From positions 1-20,210 of the forward strand of contig DDIL01000127.1 in the NCBI GenBank assembly GCA_002338515.1: DNA of 20,210 nucleotides, read 5' to 3'. The stretch is from Glaciecola sp. UBA1851 (GTDB taxonomy: Bacteria > Pseudomonadota > Gammaproteobacteria > Enterobacterales > Alteromonadaceae). Of this stretch, positions 8,831-17,214 are shown piece by piece. Position 1 is the stretch's first letter; each line of letters opens with the position of its first letter. The position numbers and the translations under genes are program-made. Below the pieces are notes generated by a model. That model made no database searches and had not been told where the DNA came from. It saw only the letters and a list, made by a program, of their open reading frames with translations.

Positions 8831-9673
8831 TTATTGCGTAATTGAACCATCAATTAACTCCAATTTCGAAAAGGGTAAATACCGCAATGAAAATACTGAA
8901 AAGTGATGACACGTTTCATGCAATATTGCCTCGTCAGTTGGTTTTAATGTACTTTCATCTGTTTCTATAAAAGCTTCATGAACTAAGTGAACAGTACATG
9001 GCATAAGACGAATCAAATCATCAATATTTTCAGTATCGTTTAAGCCATTTCCTTTTTGTAGAAACACCTCATAACCGCTATTCATTAAATAAGAGATATC
9101 TTCATGACTTTTGGTTAGCGTATTTTGATAACCATAAAAATAACTGATTGCTAATGGAACATCTATGCTCAAACTCCAACTTGTAATAGACTCGAGCATC
9201 AATTGAACCTCGCGATTTTGCATATATTTATTAGTGAGTTCGGTGGGAAGATACAAACCTGAAATTTCTATATTTTTTTCATTAGCTAATAATATTAGGT
9301 TTTCTACACGTGCAATTTGTTGGTTAACAATATGAGTATGATTACAGTTTTCTTCTATCTTGTCAGATTCAAAACAACTGTAGTATTGCGTAGGTAAGTA
9401 CAAACCAAGCCAAAATGAAAACTTGTTGGCATAAGGAGAATTAAACACATTTTGTAAAATAGCACTTTGAAGAAAATCTACGTCACCATATTTTGTCCAT
9501 TGAATAACAATGCTGCTAAAACCATGCTTGTGCGCAAGAGACAATTGCTCATCCCATTGCTTTTGCGAGAGAGTTTCATCTTGTAAAAGCGGTTGATAAA
9601 AAAGTGATTTAGCGTGAACTATATTGAATAGGCAGAGCAAACAAAAAACATAAATAATAGATTTAATATTCAT
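8831..9673 (-). CDS. Secreted DUF4434-like (TIM-barrel, putative glycoside hydrolase) protein
   Basis: Exported protein of 280 residues. Residues 1-21 form a signal peptide with a probable cut after VHA. The mature start reads LFYQPLLQDETLSQKQWDEQ followed by HGFSSIVIQWTKYGDVDF, the pattern I associate with DUF4434, a TIM-barrel family often found in polysaccharide loci. FWLGLYLPTQYY, EISGLYLPTELTN, PLAISYFYGY and YEVFLQKGNG look like successive barrel strands. It overlaps the end of the nfrA-like gene by 11 bases and is 12 bases before wecB. The place after nfrA matches that of ybcH in E. coli, so it may be a distant counterpart. A periplasmic glycan-cleaving or modifying role is inference; no catalytic residues can be named. 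Confidence 0.6.
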   Translation of the reverse strand: MNIKSIIYVFCLLCLFNIVHAKSLFYQPLLQDETLSQKQWDEQLSLAHKHGFSSIVIQWTKYGDVDFLQSAILQNVFNSPYANKFSFWLGLYLPTQYYSCFESDKIEENCNHTHIVNQQIARVENLILLANEKNIEISGLYLPTELTNKYMQNREVQLMLESITSWSLSIDVPLAISYFYGYQNTLTKSHEDISYLMNSGYEVFLQKGNGLNDTENIDDLIRLMPCTVHLVHEAFIETDESTLKPTDEAILHETCHHFSVFSLRYLPFSKLELIDGSITQ

Positions 9674-12600
9674 ATGTCACATTAACAACTAATCCACTTG
9701 AGTCTTGGCTCAGGTTACCTGTTAAATTAAACCTTGCTTCAACCTTTACGGATAATCGGTCCAATACATCATCATAGGTATCTCTAACAAAATATTCATC
9801 TAATTGAACACCTAAACCTAACGATACTTCGTCAAATTCATTTTTCCCGTTTACCGACAAGCTATCAATTTTTCTGTAGTCATACCTTACACTGCCATAA
9901 TACTTTAATGTTCTGTAAGCACTTTGAGAAATATTATGTGTTTTTCCAAAATCAAAAAATGCCTGTCCGATTGACTGCTTAGAATTATAAAAATAAGTAT
10001 AGTCGTAATAGAATAATCGCTCATACCAAGACGAATCGGCGCGCCAATCTCGTCTTAAATTGTGTCGACTAAATGCGTCACCAAACAGCTTTATAAACCC
10101 ATCCACACTACTACTATTATCAACGAACTTTAACGCACCAGTTGCTAATTTAAAATTAATATCATCGAAAGGTTTATAAGTGACGCCTAACTCAATTGCT
10201 GTATTTTTAAAAATATCTTCATCTGTTCCATTAGTGGAAAACTGACTGTAAACACTAGCACCAGAATTAATACTATTGAAAAAGTACTCCGTACGTAATG
10301 AAAGATTGTTGGTTGGCAGTGTATCACTCACCTCTGAGTTTTCATTGATGAAAAATACATCCCCCATAATGGCACCCGAGGCATGCGACGCACTTAACGT
10401 TACTTCCCAAAATTTTTCAGTATTCTCATAAAGTCTTCTTAATGCCCAGTCTTTGTTAGTTTTTAACCTAGCTGTTTTTGAGGCATCAAATAACTGCTTT
10501 AGATACTGATTGGTATTTTCATTTTGTTGTAACCGCTGGGACAGGTATGCCATTTGTTCATACTGTTCAGGGCTTAGTAAGCCTGAAGACTCTTCGAGTT
10601 CCTCAAAAATATCTAATGCCTGTTGCGGTGACTCCTCTACCAACGCATACGCTAATGAAAGTTGAGCATTAAAGTTAGCAGGATCTTTTTCAATCGAAAC
10701 AGTAAGCGCCTCTATATAGCCTTGCTTTTGACCTAGTGCTTGATATAAGTTGGCTTGTCTTAACCACTTATTCGAGTCTAAATCTGACTGTTCAATAGAT
10801 TGTTTTGATGTTAGTTCAAGTGCTTCTTTATAACTTCCTTTCGCAATAAGTGAGTTAATATAAAGGTCATTATCCTTTTCATCTAATACTTTCTTAGAGT
10901 CTAACATGGCTATAGCTGCGTCATAGTTTTCCAATTCGTAAAACAATAACGCTTGTTGAAATTGCCAATTTTCATTTCGATTTTGAACGGGAATAGATTC
11001 TAACAACGACAACGCATCATCGTATTGTTTTAATGAATAAAGCACATTCAACTTCATATATTTTAATTGATATGAGTCGTCAGTTAATTCTAATTTGTTG
11101 ATACTGAGTAAAGCGCTATCTGCATTACCCGATGCTGTGTAACATACCGTTAATATTCTATGATGATGCAAGGCTTGAGTTGGTTTGTTAGTAATAAAAT
11201 CAATAGCCTTTTCGCATTGTAAACTTTTCCTTATTAATTGTGCTGAAGTAAAACTATCATCTTCATATTCAACTATATAATTAAATAGCCTGTTGTCTAT
11301 AATCAAATCGCTAGGACTGACTACACTGAGAAGTCGGCTAGTTAATACTCTTTTCAATTCGCCATTGAAGGGTAAATTCGCAATAAGACGTATTTTTGCA
11401 ATATCCGTGTTTTCAGATTTCACATAAAGGTAAGTCGCAATATCTAAATATTGAATATTTCCTGTAAGATTAAAAATTTGTTCAGCAATCTGAGCTGCTT
11501 TTGCCCAGTTGGATGTACTTTGGTAAACTTCTAACAAAATACCTAATGACCATATATCTTGTTTTCCAGATAGATTATTAAGTAGTTCAGTGTTGTTGTT
11601 TTGGGCTATGTATCGTTCAATTGCTAACCTATTGAGTCGTGCAATTACTTCTTGATCATATAGTTTGAGGGCTAACATCTCATTAGCACTTAGCAGTGAT
11701 GATGCGTATTCCAGCCAATTGTAGAGATATCGTTCATTCTTCAAGCAATCTATTAGCAGTTCCTTTGCATTTTGAACGGCATCAAATTTTAGATATGTAT
11801 CTATTTTTTGATTACAAGAAAAAACATCCAATTGCACAAGTTGCAATGCATATGAATTTTCAGATTCATTTAAAAGCGTTAAATACTGTAACTGTTCAAT
11901 CCTGGTTAGTAATGCATTTTTGTTTAACCAATCTAAACCAGATATAGCAAGCATTAAATTGGAATCTGAAATTCGTTGCTGTGTCCAAGCTCTAATTGCT
12001 TTTACCGTTAATTCAGTGTCAGCAAGATTAGTAAACTCATTAAATATTTCCTCTTTACCTTTGTTGCTTTTCAATAGTAGCTCAATATACGTGTTATCAA
12101 TAACCGTACTATTTATATCGCTGTATAAAGAAATATGAAGCAATGCACCTTTTACATCACCTTGCTCTAGTAAGGCAAACATAATCATTTCAACAATTTG
12201 AGGGTTAAAATTCACCTGCGCGTTATGACTATTAAACAATAAAATGGCACTATCAAAAGCATTAAGCCCAACTAATCTCTCGATAGCTCTTGAAATAATG
12301 GATAGCTTTTGCGTATTGTTTAACGATATTTGTAGATTCAACTTTTGGATGTAAGAAAGTAGTAAATCAGAATTGTCCAACTGAAACACCATCTCTAGCC
12401 AAATTTCTAATATAGTTTGGTTGAATATTTCAGATGCAATTAAAGAAAGTATTGTGTCTAAATCTTTTAATGATAGCGCAAGATCTTGTGCTAGTTGTTT
12501 GTAGGGCTGATATCTGGGGGCTCGTTCTATGGCATAAAGTGCCTCAACAAGCGCACCTTCGTAATCCCCTCTTCTTTGCAGGCGATATGCTTTTTCAATA

Positions 12601-12713
12601 TATGGATACGAAATAAACTTTTCGTAATCGGTTAACTGACTATTTTCTTTAGTGTCGTCTGAGTAAACATAGCTACTGGTGAATAGAATAATTATTAGAC
12701 AAAAGAACTTCAT
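9663..12713 (-). CDS. nfrA: NfrA-like TPR/outer-membrane beta-barrel exporter
   Basis: Large envelope protein (1016 residues; E. coli NfrA is about 990). A signal peptide (1-18, ending SSYVYS) precedes a long alpha-helical TPR-type region (about 30-760), for example the segments beginning YEKFISYPYIEKAYRLQRRG and ALTVSIEKDPANFNAQLSLA. The last 250 residues alternate polar and hydrophobic with many Y and F, ending VVNVTYEY, as expected of an outer-membrane barrel. The plan resembles PgaA/BcsC-type exporters. The ATG overlaps the stop of the nfrB-like gene in a TAATG junction, so translation is coupled. In E. coli NfrA is the phage N4 receptor and exports the NfrB-made glycan. Assignment rests mainly on architecture and the nfrB neighbour; sequence identity looks low. 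Confidence 0.75.
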   Translation of the reverse strand: MKFFCLIIILFTSSYVYSDDTKENSQLTDYEKFISYPYIEKAYRLQRRGDYEGALVEALYAIERAPRYQPYKQLAQDLALSLKDLDTILSLIASEIFNQTILEIWLEMVFQLDNSDLLLSYIQKLNLQISLNNTQKLSIISRAIERLVGLNAFDSAILLFNSHNAQVNFNPQIVEMIMFALLEQGDVKGALLHISLYSDINSTVIDNTYIELLLKSNKGKEEIFNEFTNLADTELTVKAIRAWTQQRISDSNLMLAISGLDWLNKNALLTRIEQLQYLTLLNESENSYALQLVQLDVFSCNQKIDTYLKFDAVQNAKELLIDCLKNERYLYNWLEYASSLLSANEMLALKLYDQEVIARLNRLAIERYIAQNNNTELLNNLSGKQDIWSLGILLEVYQSTSNWAKAAQIAEQIFNLTGNIQYLDIATYLYVKSENTDIAKIRLIANLPFNGELKRVLTSRLLSVVSPSDLIIDNRLFNYIVEYEDDSFTSAQLIRKSLQCEKAIDFITNKPTQALHHHRILTVCYTASGNADSALLSINKLELTDDSYQLKYMKLNVLYSLKQYDDALSLLESIPVQNRNENWQFQQALLFYELENYDAAIAMLDSKKVLDEKDNDLYINSLIAKGSYKEALELTSKQSIEQSDLDSNKWLRQANLYQALGQKQGYIEALTVSIEKDPANFNAQLSLAYALVEESPQQALDIFEELEESSGLLSPEQYEQMAYLSQRLQQNENTNQYLKQLFDASKTARLKTNKDWALRRLYENTEKFWEVTLSASHASGAIMGDVFFINENSEVSDTLPTNNLSLRTEYFFNSINSGASVYSQFSTNGTDEDIFKNTAIELGVTYKPFDDINFKLATGALKFVDNSSSVDGFIKLFGDAFSRHNLRRDWRADSSWYERLFYYDYTYFYNSKQSIGQAFFDFGKTHNISQSAYRTLKYYGSVRYDYRKIDSLSVNGKNEFDEVSLGLGVQLDEYFVRDTYDDVLDRLSVKVEARFNLTGNLSQDSSGLVVNVTYEY

Positions 12714-14920
12714 TAGTCTTTGTCTCGCCGTGAAATAAAGTCGGAAATAACGGTTTCTATGCTCAATTGACGTTTTACCTGTTGAAACAGAATATCATCT
12801 ACTACTTCTTGAGTCACAATAGACCGATTAATCAAAAAATCACCCAACTTCGTATCTTTAGAAAAATCAAACTCAAACATTATTTGATTGAAAACCGTAG
12901 GTTCAATAAAACCAGCCCTCTGAATTGCCTCACCAAATTGAATTTGAAGACTAAAGAAATAATCTAAAATAATGTCAGCTTCTTTCGAATTAATACGTTT
13001 TTGCTCGATGGCTTGCATGATTTCAGGGTGAGGATCGCAATCAATGTTTAAATAGTGATATCTCAATCCTATTGTTACTGCACCTGTTTGACATAACACA
13101 TACTCAATTTCGCAACCTAAACGTCTGGATAATATAGATAAAACAATTGGCGACAAGCTATTCTCACAAGCAAGTGTAAGTTTATTGTTTTGCATCCTTA
13201 ATGGAAGTACTTTGTATTTAAGTGCCTGCACGCTATCTAAATACTCTATGACTTGCTTTTGTAAGCCAAACGGATTAATGCTTTCATAAGATGTATTTGC
13301 CTGTTTAGCTAATGCAACTCCAAGCGCATCGCTGGAAATTAACCCAAGACGTAATAATGTTTGCCCGAGTTTTTCAAATACAAAACGTTGCTCTAATGCT
13401 TGCTCAACTTGTATTCTACCAACTTTGTTGTTTTCAATTAAAATTTGCCCCAGTGATTGAAACTCTGGTTTTTCAGATATACTAGGGTAAGTATGATCTG
13501 TTTTTGTCCATGCAAACTTACCGCCACTTTTTTTAGTTAGCATAACCTGTTTAATCGCTCTCAAAGTAGCTAAGAAATTAATAAGATTACTCCACAACAA
13601 CCTTATGGGACCAAAGCATACATGCATTATTCCATAATACTGCCAAACAAAAATTGCTCGTTGTAGCATTCGATTGAGTAGAAAAAGAAGATTTAATTGC
13701 AGAAGAAATATGCTTAATTCATCATCTAAAAATATTGATAAATACTTATATCCATCAGGAAAAATTAGGTAATAAATAGTTAATACAACAATATTTAAAA
13801 AGATAATAGTGGCGATAAAGCTAACGAAATGTGAAATGATGCCTTTTCGATCACGCCAAAGGAAATAATTCATTTTCCAATCTTTTGCCCATTTTAGTTT
13901 TTTTGTACCTTGATAAACAATACCAATAATCCAACGGGCTTTTTGACGAACAGATGCGCTTAATGTGTCAGGAAAATACTCTCTAACGCATACAACATTA
14001 CCTTGTTTGTTACTTTTTGTTAGTGATGACTCGTCAAATTTTACATATTTAGAGTCTGTAACAGAAAAATGAACAAATATTTCTTTCATTCCCCATTCTC
14101 TAATTCTAAAACTAATATCGTAATCTTCGGTCAGAGACTCGATATCAAATGCTAGACCGTCCCCTTCTTCAATTAGTTTAAGTATGGCTTTTCGACTAAA
14201 ACACGTCCCAACTCCAGCACTTGGTACTTGCCCTGTAATAGATTCTCTCACTACCATCTCTTTTCCATGAGTTTCGGAAAGTTCATCTATATAGTGACAT
14301 GATGTCATTTTTAATACATTGGTAGTGAGCGGGTATACAGGGATTTGGACCAAATCATTTTTTTTAAGAAGGTAATTGAATAGCCTCAACTCCATCGCCG
14401 ACACAACATCTTCTGCATCATGAAGCACAAAACCAGAAAATTTAATATTACTCTGGTTTTCAAAAGATAAAATTGCGGCAATAACATTATTTAGACAATC
14501 TGCTTTTGTAGTTGGGCCAGGTCTCGCAGTTATCACTTTTCTAATGTTTGGATAGTGTTTGCTTACAGCATCAACTTCACGCTGAGTTTCAATATCATTT
14601 GGATAGGTTCCAACAAAAATAAAATAATTTTCGTAATCCATTTCTGAAGACATAAGCGTTAGCATACTTTTTATAACGCTAGCTTCATGCCATGCTGGAA
14701 CCATGATGGCGATAGGTTTTTCTTTGACATTAATTATATGCTTTTCGTCAAAGGTCTCTCTATTTTTGTATATTGTTGCTTTTCGAACAAGTTTGCGGAT
14801 CCAATAATAGAGATCGATAAACAAATCGTCGAATCCAAACATCACTAACAACACCATCACTGCTGTAGCAATATATCGTAACCCATATAGATAATGGGAA
14901 ATAAAATCAGTTAAAAACAT
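12713..14920 (-). CDS. nfrB: NfrB-like membrane glycosyltransferase with C-terminal MshEN-type domain
   Basis: Inner-membrane polysaccharide synthase of 735 residues (E. coli NfrB is about 745). An N-terminal helix (about 12-32) precedes a GT2 catalytic domain: IMVPAWHEA (72-80), the nucleotide-sugar region near RPGPTTKAD (133-141), HDAED with D168 and D171, TED at 264-266, and QKARW at 326-330 (the QxxRW motif of processive synthases). Four or so membrane helices follow (about 361-387, 402-418, 422-455). The C-terminus carries LGQIL (490-494) and LGQTL (518-522) repeats with AL..Q spacing, as in GSPII_E_N/MshEN domains that bind c-di-GMP. The order, with nfrA next, makes NfrB the best match. 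The likely donor is UDP-ManNAc from the co-encoded WecB. The ATG at 14920 lacks a clear ribosome site. Confidence 0.88.
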   Translation of the reverse strand: MFLTDFISHYLYGLRYIATAVMVLLVMFGFDDLFIDLYYWIRKLVRKATIYKNRETFDEKHIINVKEKPIAIMVPAWHEASVIKSMLTLMSSEMDYENYFIFVGTYPNDIETQREVDAVSKHYPNIRKVITARPGPTTKADCLNNVIAAILSFENQSNIKFSGFVLHDAEDVVSAMELRLFNYLLKKNDLVQIPVYPLTTNVLKMTSCHYIDELSETHGKEMVVRESITGQVPSAGVGTCFSRKAILKLIEEGDGLAFDIESLTEDYDISFRIREWGMKEIFVHFSVTDSKYVKFDESSLTKSNKQGNVVCVREYFPDTLSASVRQKARWIIGIVYQGTKKLKWAKDWKMNYFLWRDRKGIISHFVSFIATIIFLNIVVLTIYYLIFPDGYKYLSIFLDDELSIFLLQLNLLFLLNRMLQRAIFVWQYYGIMHVCFGPIRLLWSNLINFLATLRAIKQVMLTKKSGGKFAWTKTDHTYPSISEKPEFQSLGQILIENNKVGRIQVEQALEQRFVFEKLGQTLLRLGLISSDALGVALAKQANTSYESINPFGLQKQVIEYLDSVQALKYKVLPLRMQNNKLTLACENSLSPIVLSILSRRLGCEIEYVLCQTGAVTIGLRYHYLNIDCDPHPEIMQAIEQKRINSKEADIILDYFFSLQIQFGEAIQRAGFIEPTVFNQIMFEFDFSKDTKLGDFLINRSIVTQEVVDDILFQQVKRQLSIETVISDFISRRDKD

Positions 14921-14944
14921 TTGTACTACTTTTAAGACTCTTTA

Positions 14945-15805
14945 TTATTTTTTTATGATGCACCTAAACATCATCCCCATTCCTGCTATGAATAGCAAAA
15001 GTGTAGATGCTTCGGGCACATCTCTAACAAGCAACATAGATGTATTTAAAGGGAAGAAGTGTAGCTCTTGAGGGTAAACATAATCGCCGTTTTCATCAAT
15101 TCTATTGTCATAAAAGCGCGCAAGGGGGTCAGCTACGGTAAATTTTGGAAATTCTGCCTCCACATTTAAGTAACCTTCACTGCAGTTTTCACCTACAAGA
15201 TTATTGTCAAAGATAGCACATTCTGCCGCTTCTTCACTTTCAGGGAAAGCATCAGCAAACATAGCAAACCAAACTGACTCATATTTAAGTTCTTCATTTA
15301 GCGTGCCAAATTGCCAATAAGTATAGCCTCTATCACCTAACTCGGAAGTACCACCGGCATAACCATTTTGTTCGTTTGGACCAGAATAAGCAGGCCCCAA
15401 TCCGTTTAATTCAAAAAACAAATTAGAACCAATTTGTTGTTCATGTGACCAACCAACATTATCGGGATCTGTATCAAACCATTGATTGTATTTACTAAAT
15501 TCTAAAACCGTTGCAAAACGCCAGCCTTGTTCATTTGCATTAACAAAATTTATCATGTCTTGAATATCTTTTTGTACAGCAACCAATGACTGTGCAAGCG
15601 ACAAATTCTCAGTCGGCTGTTCAGGATTATCACCTAAAGTGTCAGACCAGCTTAATCTAAGTATATCTAATGACAGGTCTAAATTTGTCCAATAATTTTT
15701 ATTAGAGTCGCTTATATATGAGTTAGTGCTAATAACAACAGCATGTGAAGAAAAAGCAAAGGCAGTTAAAAAGAGTAATGTCGCTAGTATAATTTTATTT
15801 TTCAT
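14945..15805 (-). CDS. PEP-CTERM sorting domain protein (variant PEA motif)
   Basis: Exported protein of 286 residues with a signal peptide (1-22, ending FSSHA). The C-terminus has the three-part PEP-CTERM layout: VPEAS, a hydrophobic helix LLLFIAGMGMMF, and a basic tail RCIIKK, so it should be cut by an exosortase. The motif is PEA rather than PEP. The middle part has NYWTNLDLSLDI and EQGWRFATVLEF, the general look of many PEP-CTERM proteins, and is otherwise unrecognised. I chose the ATG at 15803-15805, with GGGGA upstream and the signal peptide in the right place; the longer frame would need a TTG at 15844. It ends 24 bases before nfrB with no hairpin between, so it is the first gene of the polysaccharide operon. 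No exosortase gene is in the window. Confidence 0.8.
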   Translation of the reverse strand: MKNKIILATLLFLTAFAFSSHAVVISTNSYISDSNKNYWTNLDLSLDILRLSWSDTLGDNPEQPTENLSLAQSLVAVQKDIQDMINFVNANEQGWRFATVLEFSKYNQWFDTDPDNVGWSHEQQIGSNLFFELNGLGPAYSGPNEQNGYAGGTSELGDRGYTYWQFGTLNEELKYESVWFAMFADAFPESEEAAECAIFDNNLVGENCSEGYLNVEAEFPKFTVADPLARFYDNRIDENGDYVYPQELHFFPLNTSMLLVRDVPEASTLLLFIAGMGMMFRCIIKK

Positions 15806-16156
15806 AGCATCCCCGTTTCGCAATGAAACTACATCGATCAGCAATTTATTAAGTATAATTGAACATACACAACCGATAATTGTTCATTTTTATAAATAAT
15901 TTGTACGTGATCAGTTCAGAGGCAAGTTCAATTATTTTTTAATTTTAGTTGATTGAACCTCACAAACTGTAAACATTTGTAATTTGATATTTTATCACAA
16001 TTTAAATAGAAAGCTGTTGATATATTTCAAGGGTTTTCAATAGGGTTGAATATCATAATAATCCTATTTCGGTAAAACCATTTGCCATTTCAATAAGTAT
16101 TTATTTATATAAGTTAATGTATCATCAATAATAAATTCAACAGAGAAACGCTAATT
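15806..16156. promoter_or_regulatory. Divergent regulatory region with GTTCA/TGAAC half-sites
   Basis: AT-rich, non-coding, between the leftward polysaccharide operon and the rightward lipoprotein gene. Five GTTCA/TGAAC half-sites fall within 100 bases (15860, 15882, 15914, 15926, 15954). They form two inverted pairs: TGAACA 15860-15865 with TGTTCA 15881-15886, and GTTCAAT 15926-15932 with ATTGAAC 15952-15958. On the minus strand a TATACT box (15852-15857) lies just downstream of the first pair, which would cover the -35 region. For the plus gene, TTGCCA (16082-16087), a 17-base spacer and TTATAT (16105-16110) is a possible promoter. All are pattern-based calls. Confidence 0.4.
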
Positions 16157-16762
16157 ATGAAAGCAAGAAACTACTTCTTACTTATGTTTATATCTATATT
16201 AATAAGTGCCTGTGCAACAAGTCCAAATGTGTACACTGATTTCGATCCCGAACAGGATTTTTCAAAGTATTCTTCTTTTAGTTGGACATCATCAGACCCA
16301 GTAATAATTAACAGTGAAACTCCTGTCAGCCCGCTAGTAGTGGATAGGTTAAAACGTTCTGTAAAAAGCAGTATGGAACAAAAGGGCTATATGTATATAG
16401 AAGACAGAGAGAATGCTGACATTGCAATAACGCTCACCGTTGGGGCACGCGATAAAATAGAAGTGCGCCAAGAGCCTAGCATCATGTTTAATACAAATTG
16501 GAGATGGGGTAATCGGTATTGGGTCGGTTTAAATGCACCTATTACATCTGATAGAACAATTCAATATGAAGAAGGCACACTAGCGATTGATGTTTTTGAT
16601 GTAAAAAGAGAGGCGCCAGTATGGCACGGCGTATCTGAAAAGCGATTAAGAGGGGAAGAACGAGCAGGCGAAGCAACCTTTATACAACAAGCGGTAGAAA
16701 CAACGCTATTATCGTTTCCAACCAAAGGTAATAATTTAATAGTTGAGTCAAAAAACAAGTAA
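16157..16762 (+). CDS. DUF4136 lipoprotein
   Basis: Envelope lipoprotein of 201 residues. The signal sequence ends in the lipobox LISAC, with C19 as lipid-modified residue; A20 follows, so there is no Asp inner-membrane retention signal and the outer membrane is expected. The mature part begins with a DPEQDFSKYSSFSW segment and later has IAITLTVGARDKIEV and YEEGTLAIDVFDVKREAPVW, the usual strands of DUF4136, a small alpha/beta fold of unknown function found in envelope proteins of many gammaproteobacteria. It is divergent from the polysaccharide operon and shares its control region, which does not prove a shared role. The ribosome site (CAGAGAAACG) is weak. Confidence 0.85.
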   Translation: MKARNYFLLMFISILISACATSPNVYTDFDPEQDFSKYSSFSWTSSDPVIINSETPVSPLVVDRLKRSVKSSMEQKGYMYIEDRENADIAITLTVGARDKIEVRQEPSIMFNTNWRWGNRYWVGLNAPITSDRTIQYEEGTLAIDVFDVKREAPVWHGVSEKRLRGEERAGEATFIQQAVETTLLSFPTKGNNLIVESKNK

Positions 16763-16777
16763 CAAATACTATTTGTT
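16761..16777 (+). terminator. Weak AT hairpin after the lipoprotein gene
   Basis: AACAAAT, loop ACT, ATTTGTT overlaps the stop codon. The 7-bp stem is AT-rich and followed by TATAAAG, so it is at most a weak terminator. Confidence 0.3.
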
Positions 16778-16785
16778 TATAAAGC

Positions 16786-16896
16786 AGTTAAAGTCTATTA
16801 GCGTGATTACCAAGTTAAAGTACAATAGCGTGATTACCAAATTAAAGTGCATTAGCGTAATTACCAAGTTAAAGTGTAATAGCGTAGACATTACCT
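16786..16896. repeat. 27-bp tandem repeat, four copies
   Basis: Units start at 16786, 16813, 16840 and 16867 and share AGTTAAAGT, three variable bases, then AT-rich joining bases, AGCGTGATTACCA. Units 1-3 are exactly 27 bases apart and differ at few positions; the fourth has three extra bases (AGCGTAGACATTACC). Stops in the frames argue against coding. Several similar subterminal repeats are known at the ends of IS21-like elements, so a solo IS end is one possible origin; no transposase remains were seen. Confidence 0.85.
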
Positions 16897-17071
16897 TGTA
16901 ATTTTTACCAATAAGGTTCGACATATTCTGCCCTTCAGCTTATTTGCCTAAATTCAAGACGAAGAATTTATGAGAATTTTAAAGAAATTCAACTTTGGTA
17001 CTCGATTTTCGTGACAGGCAAGTTGCATCCATAATTCCAGTCATACCTTTTACTAGATATAGAAAACACTC

Positions 17072-17214
17072 TAGGTCATTCCCACAACAGTGGGAATCTC
17101 CAAAAAACACAAGAAATATTTTAACAACAATAGTGTTGATGTTATTGAAAATAATGAGCTTTTTCTTGTTTACTATGCTGTTTAGGGGGTTCCCACTTTC
17201 GTGGCAATGACCTA
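17072..17214. repeat. REP/BIME-like inverted pair of hairpins
   Basis: The left element 17072-17101 holds the perfect palindrome ATTCCCAC AACA GTGGGAAT. The right element 17185-17214, read on the other strand, matches it at 25 of 30 positions and holds TTCCCAC TTTC GTGGCAA (one mismatch). The pair frames about 80 AT-rich bases with no coding sign. The TTCC-loop-GGAATGACC pattern is that of common proteobacterial extragenic palindromes and of neisserial dRS3-type repeats. Confidence 0.7.

Noticed and set aside
15806..15844. TTG start that would lengthen the PEP-CTERM protein by 13 residues
   Set aside because: It would bury the signal peptide; the internal ATG has a GGGGA site and a normal signal sequence.
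16786..16896. Iteron-type replication origin
   Set aside because: No rep gene, DnaA boxes or plasmid genes near it, and the setting is chromosomal.
16995..17210. 71-codon plus-strand ORF in the convergent gap
   Set aside because: It runs through the REP-like hairpins, has no ribosome site and no protein-like pattern.
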